Below are positions 34,562 through 40,790 of a DNA stretch of 64,000 nt, one piece after another. Both the position numbers and the translations under genes were made by a program. The DNA is taken from positions 1-64,000 of the forward strand of contig JAIOPH010000016.1 in assembly GCA_021414005.1 (NCBI GenBank). Direction: 5' to 3'. Origin of the DNA: Chthoniobacter sp. Lineage in GTDB: Bacteria; Verrucomicrobiota; Verrucomicrobiia; Chthoniobacterales; Chthoniobacteraceae. The notes beneath the pieces were generated by a model. The model saw only the letters and a program-made list of their open reading frames with translations, was not told the origin of the DNA and did no database searches. Numbering within the stretch: the first letter of the stretch is position 1; each line of letters starts with the position of its first letter.

Positions 34562-35211
34562 GGGCGGGTGTTGCGGCGTGCGCTGCGCACACGGTAGAGG
34601 CGCTCGGTGAAGCCGCCTTCCTCCACGAAGTTCTTTTCCAAGGCGGCGATCTGTCGGTCGAGGAGCGCGCAAGCTACTGCGAGCAGCGCCAAGGCGCCAT
34701 TTGCGACGATCTCGGGAAAGGTGGACACCGTGGACTTGGTGGACTCTATGGACTTCGGTCCAGCCTTCCCGAGCCCACTCGGTCCACTGCGTCCACTCCG
34801 TCCACCCGGCTCCCCATGCACCGCCTTCGCCCAGGCCGCCACATCATCCGCGGTGGCGGGCCTTGCGGCGATCAACTCTTCGCGGCGCACGTCTTCGCGC
34901 GGCCACTGCGCCAACCTGCGCTGGCGCAGGTAGTCTTCGTAGTCCAGTCGCAGTTCTTCGAGGCTGGCGCGGGCTACGTTGGTCAGCTTTAGTTCGGTTT
35001 TCTTGGACGTGCCGCTCGCCTGGCTTCCTTCCGCAATGTTTTGCACGCCGGAGCGTGCTGCCTGCACCATCTGATCGTGCGTCCGGCTGCGCGACGAGAT
35101 GTAGCGGTCGCAGAAGCGCACGGTCACATCGTAGGCCAGTTGCGCCACTTGGAAGCTCTTCAGCTTCCGGTAGCCCCCGTGCTTCGGGATGAGTTTCTCC
35201 GGCTCACTCAT
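34558..35211 (-). CDS. Four-helix-bundle protein with suffix domain, in the hsd operon
   Basis: The 217-residue protein starts with a four-helix-bundle domain of the S23/TIGR02436 type (LKSFQVAQLAYDVTVRFCDR, DQMVQAARSGVQNIAEGSQA, ELKLTNVARASLEELRLDYED). It ends with the family's suffix domain (ANGALALLAVACALLDRQI, ALEKNFVEEGGFTERLY). The linker between them (SGRSGPSGLGKAGPKSIEST and on) is encoded by two facing runs of 9-base repeats. Proteins of this family are related in fold to Avd of diversity-generating retroelements, but no reverse transcriptase is present. Its stop overlaps hsdR (ATGA), so it is made together with HsdR and may help assemble or regulate the complex; that is inference. 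Confidence 0.75.
   Translation of the reverse strand: MSEPEKLIPKHGGYRKLKSFQVAQLAYDVTVRFCDRYISSRSRTHDQMVQAARSGVQNIAEGSQASGTSKKTELKLTNVARASLEELRLDYEDYLRQRRLAQWPREDVRREELIAARPATADDVAAWAKAVHGEPGGRSGRSGPSGLGKAGPKSIESTKSTVSTFPEIVANGALALLAVACALLDRQIAALEKNFVEEGGFTERLYRVRSARRNTRP
34721..34808. repeat. Inverted pair of 9-base tandem repeats inside the four-helix-bundle gene
   Basis: Left arm 34721-34756: GTGGACACC, GTGGACTTG, GTGGACTCT, ATGGACTTC. Right arm 34773-34808: GCCCACTCG, GTCCACTGC, GTCCACTCC, GTCCACCCG. The arms share the core GTGGAC/GTCCAC in opposite orientation around about 16 bases, so the strand can fold into a hairpin. The unit of nine keeps the reading frame and gives the Ser/Gly/Thr/Lys linker between the two domains. 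Confidence 0.8.
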
Positions 35212-35264
35212 GGTGCGTTCGCACTATGTCCATGTGGGTCCACGCCGTCCAGAAATGTCCGTGC

Positions 35265-35375
35265 TCACCGTCCCCTGCCGAAGGCTTGGTGCAGCAGCGA
35301 CTTCTTCAACGCCTCCAGCGCGGCGTGCTTCCGCTCGGAGAGGCGGGCGAGGGGTTGGGCTTTCGCTTTGCTCAT
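35265..35375 (-). pseudogene. Displaced copy of the hsdS 3' end (36-codon frame)
   Basis: A small frame reads MSKAKAQPLARLSERKHAAL then EALKKSLLHQAFGRGR. Its body is a near copy of the last residues of the HsdS protein encoded at 35850 (ARLYERKLALLEALKKSLLHQ). The start ATG overlaps the stop of the membrane-protein gene (ATGA). It lacks any recognition domain and cannot be a specificity subunit. It may be a scar of the event that put the membrane gene between two copies of this DNA. Confidence 0.7.
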
Positions 35376-35947
35376 GGTGCGGCTTCCGATTCCGTCGCTG
35401 CGCGGTGTTTTACGATGCCGATGATGAGCAGCGTCACCGAGAGGATCAGGCCCAGGGCCGCTGGCAGATGACATAGTTTCACCACGGCTTCCTGCCAGGC
35501 CGCAGCCCCGGCGGCTCCGGCTTGCTTGGCCGCGATCGGGAGCATCTGGTTAGCACCCCACCAGGCATTGGCCGCCTCGGACAAGGCCATGAACCACGTC
35601 AGCCACGCCGACACCAACATCACTCGAACCGACTTGGGGCCGGCGCGGTGGGGCACCTTGAGCACGACGATCGCCAGCACCACTAACAACATGCCGTTCG
35701 TGACAAACTGGATGTGCGCTCCGAGTGCGAGCCGGGGATACGGCGTCAAGGGCGGGGCAAAGCCAAAGACCAGCCCGGCCAGAATGAGGGCCAGGCCGTG
35801 AAGTAGAATCTGTTTACCGCCGGTTTGAATGGTCATGTTATTTTCGGGTTTAAAGTTCTCCGGTGAAGGCTTGGTGCAGCAGCGACTTCTTCAACGCCTC
35901 CAGCAAGGCGAGCTTCCGCTCGTAGAGGCGGGCGAGGTGTTGGGTTT
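35280..35947. repeat. Direct repeat of about 83 bases flanking a membrane-protein gene
   Basis: Bases 35280-35362 and 35865-35947 agree at all but about five or six positions (both begin GAAGGCTTGGTGCAGCAGCG). The right copy is the true 3' end of hsdS; the left copy encodes the displaced HsdS tail. About 500 bases lie between, almost all of it the gene at 35372-35836. Recombination between the copies would excise that gene cleanly and leave one hsdS end. Confidence 0.85.
35372..35836 (-). CDS. Four-helix membrane protein, hydroxylaminobenzene mutase-like
   Basis: The 154-residue protein has four membrane helices: LLHGLALILAGLVFGF, NGMLLVVLAIVVLKV, VMLVSAWLTWFMALSEAAN and LPAALGLILSVTLLIIGIV. 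The segment YPRLALGAHIQFVTNGMLLV resembles hydroxylaminobenzene mutases (HabA/HabB), small membrane enzymes that rearrange aryl hydroxylamines, though many relatives have no known function. It sits inside the hsd operon, 13 bases after hsdS, between the two copies of the hsdS 3' end, and its stop overlaps the start of the displaced hsdS fragment. It is plausibly an insertion unrelated to restriction. The similarity to HabA is by eye and only moderate. Confidence 0.6.
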   Translation of the reverse strand: MTIQTGGKQILLHGLALILAGLVFGFAPPLTPYPRLALGAHIQFVTNGMLLVVLAIVVLKVPHRAGPKSVRVMLVSAWLTWFMALSEAANAWWGANQMLPIAAKQAGAAGAAAWQEAVVKLCHLPAALGLILSVTLLIIGIVKHRAATESEAAP

Positions 35948-37055
35948 CTTCCGACAAGGTTTCCAACGCTTCAACGATGCGCTCTTGCTCATCAACGCTC
36001 GGCAGCGGCAGAACAAATCCTTTGATTTGCTCCGTGCTCAAGTTGGGCTGCGCTGCGCCTGCTGAAATGCGGAGGTTTTCCTCAACCTTCGTGGACAGGA
36101 AGTGGTAGAGGAAACGTTTGTTGAGCTTTTCGCTCGGCTCAAACTTTCCGACGCGCTGGTTCAAGTAGTAAACCGTGCTCTCGGTGTTGAAGCCAAGTTT
36201 TCCGGTCGTTGCGCCAGACATCGCAATCAGCAAGTCATCTTCGACGATGCGATACCGGTCGAGGTTCTCGCGGTAGTCCTTCGGGTCGAAGAACACGAGC
36301 CGGTTGCCGGCATCAACGCGGCCATCCTGAATGTTCGAGATTCGCAGGATGGGAGCGCCGGATGGCTTGAACGTGCTGCTCTTGAACGCAAAACCGTTTT
36401 GCAATCCGCACACGTCCTCCAACCGCTTCTCCACCCACCCTGGGCCGCGCTGTGTGAAGACGGATTGGAGGTGGCTTTCGAAGAGGGCGCAGGCGTTTTG
36501 GAGGTTCTTTTCGGCGTTGGCTTTGGCGGTGGCGAGGCCCTCAAACGCTTCGTCCAGCAGGCCGACGATCCGCTGCTGTTCGGCTAGCGGGGGGGCGGGA
36601 ACAGGAAACACCTTCAACTTGTCGAACGTGAGATTGTTGATGTTCGCGCCGTCCGAAAGTGCGCCGATGAAATCCTTGTAGTCCTCGGAGGTCATCAAGT
36701 GGAACAGATACTTGGGCAAGAGTCCGTTCAGTGGCGTAAGCATTCCCATGAAGCCACCGAACGCGTAGCCGTAATCGTCGTCGATGAAGGCAACTTTCCC
36801 GAGGTGGCTCTTGCTGCCGCTCGCCATGCAAATCATCAGCGAGCCTTTCTTCACCTTCTTGCTTTCCGGAACGACGACTTTGTCGCTGATGTATTTCAGC
36901 TCGTCGAAGATGAGAAGGTTCGTCGCGAGGTCGATGTTGGTGGCCCGCAAGACAACATTGTCCGAGACATCAACTTCGTCACCTTTGGCGTAGGTCAGCC
37001 CGCGCTGGAACTCGCACACGTCGCCAATCGTCTTTGTCTGCCACCCCTTCTTCAT
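35850..37055 (-). CDS. hsdS: Type I restriction specificity subunit HsdS
   Basis: HsdS holds the two DNA target-recognition domains of a type I system and binds HsdM and HsdR. The 401-residue protein has two half-subunits: TRD1 from GWQTKTIGDVCEFQRGLTYA to PVPAPPLAEQQRIVGLLDEA, and TRD2 from GWVEKRLEDVCGLQNGFAFK to LPLPSVDEQERIVEALETL. Each ends in a coiled-coil spacer (ATAKANAEKNLQNACALFES and ERKLALLEALKKSLLHQAF). The start overlaps the stop of hsdM by four bases. The target sequence cannot be read from the protein. The 3' end is duplicated 580 bases downstream. Confidence 0.95.
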   Translation of the reverse strand: MKKGWQTKTIGDVCEFQRGLTYAKGDEVDVSDNVVLRATNIDLATNLLIFDELKYISDKVVVPESKKVKKGSLMICMASGSKSHLGKVAFIDDDYGYAFGGFMGMLTPLNGLLPKYLFHLMTSEDYKDFIGALSDGANINNLTFDKLKVFPVPAPPLAEQQRIVGLLDEAFEGLATAKANAEKNLQNACALFESHLQSVFTQRGPGWVEKRLEDVCGLQNGFAFKSSTFKPSGAPILRISNIQDGRVDAGNRLVFFDPKDYRENLDRYRIVEDDLLIAMSGATTGKLGFNTESTVYYLNQRVGKFEPSEKLNKRFLYHFLSTKVEENLRISAGAAQPNLSTEQIKGFVLPLPSVDEQERIVEALETLSEETQHLARLYERKLALLEALKKSLLHQAFTGEL

Positions 37056-38509
37056 AGCAGCGCCTTGATGTTGCCCAGCACTTCCGCGCTCTCGGCGTCC
37101 AGCGCGGCGATTTCGTCCATGATTTTCTGCGGGCTGCGGTGCGCGATTTCCTCGCCGCCGTTGGGGTTCTTCACGGAGAGGTCGAAGGTGGCCGGGTCAA
37201 TCGTCTTGGCGTCCACGCTCCAGCTTTTGGGCGAGTCGGCTTTCGTCTTTTGCAGCGCGATGAACTCGGCGAGGTCGGCGTCGTTGAGCGGGTTGGTCTT
37301 GCCCATGTTGCGGCCGGGGTCGAGCTGGTAGAACCAGACTTTGCGCGTGGGTGCCCCTTTCTCAAAGAAGAGCACCACGGTCTTCACGCCCGCGCCGATG
37401 AATGTGCCGCCGGGGCAGTCGAGCACGGTGTGCAGGTTGCATTCTTCGAGGAGCTTCTGGCGCAGGCTGACGGAGGCGTTGTCGGTGTTGGACAGGAAGG
37501 TGTTCTTGATGACGATGCCGGCGCGGCCGCCGGCCTTGAGGATTTTGATGAAGTGCTGGAGGAACAGGAACGCCGTCTCGCCGGTGCGGATGGGGAAGTT
37601 CTGCTGCACTTCCTTGCGCTCCTTGCCGCCGAAGGGCGGATTGGCCACGACGATGTGGTGCCGGTCCTTTTCCTGCACGTCGGCGAGGTTCTCGGCGAGC
37701 GTGTTGGTGTGGATGATGTTGGGCGCTTCGATGCCGTGCAGGATCATGTTCATGATCGCGATGACGTAGGCGAGGGACTTCTTTTCCTTTCCGTAGAAGG
37801 TGCGCTCTTGCAGGGTGCGGTCCTGGGCGGTGGTGCGCTTGGGGTTCTGGGCGCGGAGGTAATCGAAGGATTCGCAGAGGAAGCCGGCCGAGCCGACGGC
37901 AGGGTCGCAGATGGTCTCGCCGAGCCGGGGCGCGGTGACGGCGACGATGGCGCGAATGAGCGGGCGCGGGGTGTAATACTCGCCGCCGTTGCGCCCGGCG
38001 TTGCCCATGTTTTTGATTTTGGCCTCGTAGAGGTGCGAGAGTTCGTGCTTCTCGGTCTGGGACTGGAAGCGGAGTTCGTCGATGTGGTCGATGATCTCGC
38101 GCAGGTTGTATCCGCTCTGGATGCGGTTCTTAATCTCGCCGAAGATTTCGCCAATCTTGTATTCGATGGTGTTCGGGCCGGTGGCCTTGGCCTTGAAGCC
38201 GTGCAGGTAGGGGAAGAGCTTGCCGTTGACGAAGGCAATGAGGTCGTCGCCGGTCTGGGCGGTGTTGTGATCAATCTTGCCGTCATTGCCCTTGGGCGCG
38301 GCCCACGATTCCCAGCGGTAGGGTTTGTCGAGGATGTGGGTGTATTTCTTGCCGTCGAGCGCGGCTTCGGTGGCCTTGTCGTGTTCGAGGGCGTCGAGAT
38401 ATTTCAGGAAGAGGAGCCACGAAGTCTGCTCGGTGTAGTCGAGTTCACTGGTGCAGCCGGCGTCTTTCCAGAGAACGTCGTCGATGTTTTTGAAGGCTTG
38501 TTCGAACAT
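37052..38509 (-). CDS. hsdM: Type I restriction DNA methyltransferase HsdM
   Basis: HsdM methylates adenine N6 in the target chosen by HsdS, marking self DNA. The 485-residue protein has the N-terminal helical domain (LWKDAGCTSELDYTEQTSWL), the GGEYYTPRPLIRAIVAV segment, SAM motif I DPAVGSAGFLCESF, the catalytic motif IV NPPFGGKERKEV and the motif around AGIVIKNTFLSNTDNASVSL. It begins the hsd operon (hsdM, hsdS, membrane gene, HsdS fragment, four-helix-bundle gene, hsdR). All catalytic parts look intact, so the system could be active. Confidence 0.96.
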   Translation of the reverse strand: MFEQAFKNIDDVLWKDAGCTSELDYTEQTSWLLFLKYLDALEHDKATEAALDGKKYTHILDKPYRWESWAAPKGNDGKIDHNTAQTGDDLIAFVNGKLFPYLHGFKAKATGPNTIEYKIGEIFGEIKNRIQSGYNLREIIDHIDELRFQSQTEKHELSHLYEAKIKNMGNAGRNGGEYYTPRPLIRAIVAVTAPRLGETICDPAVGSAGFLCESFDYLRAQNPKRTTAQDRTLQERTFYGKEKKSLAYVIAIMNMILHGIEAPNIIHTNTLAENLADVQEKDRHHIVVANPPFGGKERKEVQQNFPIRTGETAFLFLQHFIKILKAGGRAGIVIKNTFLSNTDNASVSLRQKLLEECNLHTVLDCPGGTFIGAGVKTVVLFFEKGAPTRKVWFYQLDPGRNMGKTNPLNDADLAEFIALQKTKADSPKSWSVDAKTIDPATFDLSVKNPNGGEEIAHRSPQKIMDEIAALDAESAEVLGNIKALL

Positions 38510-38688
38510 GGGTAGAGATTCACTAACGGGGGGCGAAGTTCTTAATGCTGATATCGCCGTGCTGACCGCCTGGCACCTGTGGCGTTGGCTAATTGCGTCT
38601 CGGTGTTCACTTTTCGGAGAGTCCGGGGCCGGGGCTATCCTGCTCCGACCGATTTGTCGTCAGTTGCGCCCGGCATTTACACAAACCG

Positions 38689-38708
38689 GAGTCCGGTGCC
38701 ACGGACTC
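38689..38708 (-). terminator. Hairpin after ogt
   Basis: GAGTCCG (38689-38695) and CGGACTC (38702-38708) form a seven-base perfect stem with a six-base loop five bases beyond the ogt stop. The downstream minus-strand sequence is CGGTTTGTG, a weak T-rich stretch. It probably ends the ogt transcript before the hsd operon region. Confidence 0.5.
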
Positions 38709-38712
38709 GGTG

Positions 38713-39225
38713 CTACTTTGGCCCCGCCGCCTCCAGCGCGAGGAGGTAGCGTTTGCGCTCCAGTCCGCCGCCGTAGCCGGTGAGGGTGCCGTTTGCGCCG
38801 ATGACGCGGTGGCAGGGCACGATGATCGAGATGGGGTTGCGGCCATTGGCGAGGCCCACGGCGCGGCTGGCGCGGGGCTGGCCGATGCGGCGCGCGAGTT
38901 CGCCGTAGCTGATGGTGGTGCCGTACGGAATCGCCCGCAGCGCCAGCCACACGCGCTGCTGGAAAGCGGTGCCCTGCGGCGCCAGCGCCAGCGTGAACGT
39001 GCGGCGCTCGCCGGCAAAGTAGGCTTCCAGCGCCTCCTGTGCCGTCCGCAGCGGCGCGGCATCGCGCACCGCGTGGAGCGGACGCACCGGCTGGTGGCGA
39101 TGCTGCTCCATGAAAACCCCGGTCAGCGCCGCGTCCGTGCCGGTGAGTTGGATCGTGCCGACGGGCGACGAAAATTCCGTGAAATAGAGCGTCGCCGCGG
39201 GGGCGTGGGGAGCTGCGGTAATCAT
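38713..39225 (-). CDS. ogt: Methylated-DNA--protein-cysteine methyltransferase (Ogt type)
   Basis: This enzyme repairs O6-methylguanine and O4-methylthymine by taking the alkyl group onto its own Cys, once per molecule. The 170-residue protein has an N-terminal domain (FSSPVGTIQLTGTDAALTGV) and the C-terminal repair domain. That domain carries TAFQQRVWLALRAIPYGTTI, SYGELARRIGQPRASRAVG with the Arg finger, and the active-site motif VPCHRVI (Cys138). Length and motifs fit Ogt rather than the Ada fusion. It is a single gene with its own hairpin terminator. Confidence 0.95.
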   Translation of the reverse strand: MITAAPHAPAATLYFTEFSSPVGTIQLTGTDAALTGVFMEQHRHQPVRPLHAVRDAAPLRTAQEALEAYFAGERRTFTLALAPQGTAFQQRVWLALRAIPYGTTISYGELARRIGQPRASRAVGLANGRNPISIIVPCHRVIGANGTLTGYGGGLERKRYLLALEAAGPK

Positions 39226-39286
39226 GGCGCGACCTTACCCCACGCGCGCGCGGCCACCAGCCGCAAAAACGTCGCGGATGGAACGC

Positions 39287-40564
39287 TCAATTTTCCGCCG
39301 CCTCCACCGCTGCGGTATCCCGACCGAGGTAGCGCGCGCCGATGAGCCAGAGCCCGCTGGCGAGCGCGGTGGTGATGCTGACGAGGAAGAACGCGCTGCC
39401 CATGCTGGTCTGCCCGGCGATCCAGCCGATGAGCGGCGGCGAGATGGCGTCGCCGAGCGCGTGGATGATGAGGATATTCAGCGCAAAGGCGGTGGCGCGC
39501 GTGGCCGGCGGGGTGACGTTGGCAAGGGCGGTGTTGGCCGGGCCGGTATTGAAAAAGAGGAAGAAGATGGCGAGGAAAACGAAGCCCCATGCGAGCGGAA
39601 ACGGCGTCCGCAAAATCGCCACGATGCACGGAAACGCGAGCAGGATGCCAAAGCCGGACACGAGGAAGTATGCGCTCGGGTAACGCCGGCGCACGCGGTC
39701 GCCCAGCCAGCCGCCCGCGAGCGTGGCGAGGAGCCCGGCGGCGACGGTGATGGCACCGAACGTAAGATTGATCGTGCCCAGACTGGGCGCGCCGCCGAAG
39801 TCCGCCGCGCGGTCTTTATACAAATAACGCGGCAGCCAGAACGAGATACCGCCGATGGCGAAAGTCATCGCCGTCATCGCAGCGGTATTGAAGACGTAGG
39901 AGCGGATGCGGAAAAGCGCGAGCACGTCGGCGAGTTTCAGCGGCGGGCGGGCGGCGGCGCGGGCGCTGCGCGGGTCGCGCATGGGCAGGCAGAGCGCGGC
40001 GAGCACGAGGCCGGGGATGGTCACGAGGTAAAAGGGCATGCGCCAGCCGTAATGCTGCCCCACCCAGCCACCGAACGCGTAGCCGAGCGCCGAGCCGACC
40101 GGGATCGCGAGGTAGAAAAAGGAGAGCATGCGCCCGCGTTTCTCCACCGGGTAGAGATCGGAAATGATGGTGGGAGCGGCGGGGCCGTAAGCCGCTTCGC
40201 CGACGCCGACGAAAACGCGCGTGAGCACCAGCGCGGCGAACGTTCCCGCGATCCCCGACCAACCGCTCGCCAGACTCCACACGGCCACGCCCGCGGCGAT
40301 GAGCAGCCAGCGCGAGAAGCGATCCGCCAGCCAGCCGAAGACGGGCGCGAGCACCATGTAACTGACGAGAAACGCGGTCGCCAGCGCGCCAGTTTTCGCC
40401 ATCGCCGTCTCGTCGGTCGCGGCGAAAAAATGATCCGCGATGAGCGGCTCGACGGCGGCGAGGATGTAGCGGTCGAGGTAGTTGAAAAGATTGATCGCGA
40501 GCAGCAGCGCGAGCGCGCGATGGGGGGAGAAGGGGCTGGCTGCGGATGGCGAAGTGGTGGGCAC
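39287..40564 (-). CDS. Major facilitator superfamily transporter
   Basis: A 425-residue transporter with 12 predicted membrane helices. It starts ALALLLAINLFNYLDRYILA (the LFNYLDRY motif of the spinster-like/ACS group) and shows the MFS signature DRFSRWLLIAAGVAVWSLAS and GVGEAAYGPAAPTIISDLYP in the first half. The linker holds the second-half repeat LATLAGGWLGDRVRRRYPSA. Its substrate is unknown; relatives carry organic anions, sphingolipids or sugars. The ATG at 40699 would prepend a low-complexity leader encoded by heptamer repeats (FVASFVIPAFFAI), so I favour the GTG at 40564, which places the first helix normally. Confidence 0.85.
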   Translation of the reverse strand: MPTTSPSAASPFSPHRALALLLAINLFNYLDRYILAAVEPLIADHFFAATDETAMAKTGALATAFLVSYMVLAPVFGWLADRFSRWLLIAAGVAVWSLASGWSGIAGTFAALVLTRVFVGVGEAAYGPAAPTIISDLYPVEKRGRMLSFFYLAIPVGSALGYAFGGWVGQHYGWRMPFYLVTIPGLVLAALCLPMRDPRSARAAARPPLKLADVLALFRIRSYVFNTAAMTAMTFAIGGISFWLPRYLYKDRAADFGGAPSLGTINLTFGAITVAAGLLATLAGGWLGDRVRRRYPSAYFLVSGFGILLAFPCIVAILRTPFPLAWGFVFLAIFFLFFNTGPANTALANVTPPATRATAFALNILIIHALGDAISPPLIGWIAGQTSMGSAFFLVSITTALASGLWLIGARYLGRDTAAVEAAEN

Positions 40565-40566
40565 GG

Positions 40567-40790
40567 GAATGACGAATGACGGAGGACGAATGGCGAAGAA
40601 AGCCGGAATGACGAATGAAGCGACAAATTCACGCGGAGAGCGTCCGTCCGGCAGAGCCGCCAAACACCGCTGGGCCGTTTCGATGCGCTGCGGCGGCACC
40701 GGAACGGGCGCGGCGCGCGCTCAACCTTCGGGCTTGGTCATTCTTTCGCCATTCGTCATTACTCATTCGTCTTTCGCCCATTCCCTTTCG
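40567..40790. repeat. Inverted pair of heptamer repeats between MFS and acyltransferase genes
   Basis: The left arm (40567-40620) carries several copies of GACGAAT and its variants. The right arm (40739-40790) carries the reverse form ATTCGTC several times (CATTCGTCATT, CTCATTCGTC). The arms are about 118 bases apart and face each other, so they can pair. The right arm ends at the GTG start of the acyltransferase fusion gene; the left arm begins just upstream of the chosen MFS start. Confidence 0.8.

Noticed and set aside
32366..34597. 743-codon plus-strand frame opposite hsdR, and similar ones opposite hsdM, typA and the acyltransferase fusion
   Set aside because: Each lies entirely within a gene with clear catalytic motifs on the other strand and has shadow-type composition.
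34558..35211. Possible diversity-generating retroelement because of an Avd-like four-helix bundle
   Set aside because: No reverse transcriptase, template repeat or variable repeat was found in the window; the protein belongs to the hsd operon.
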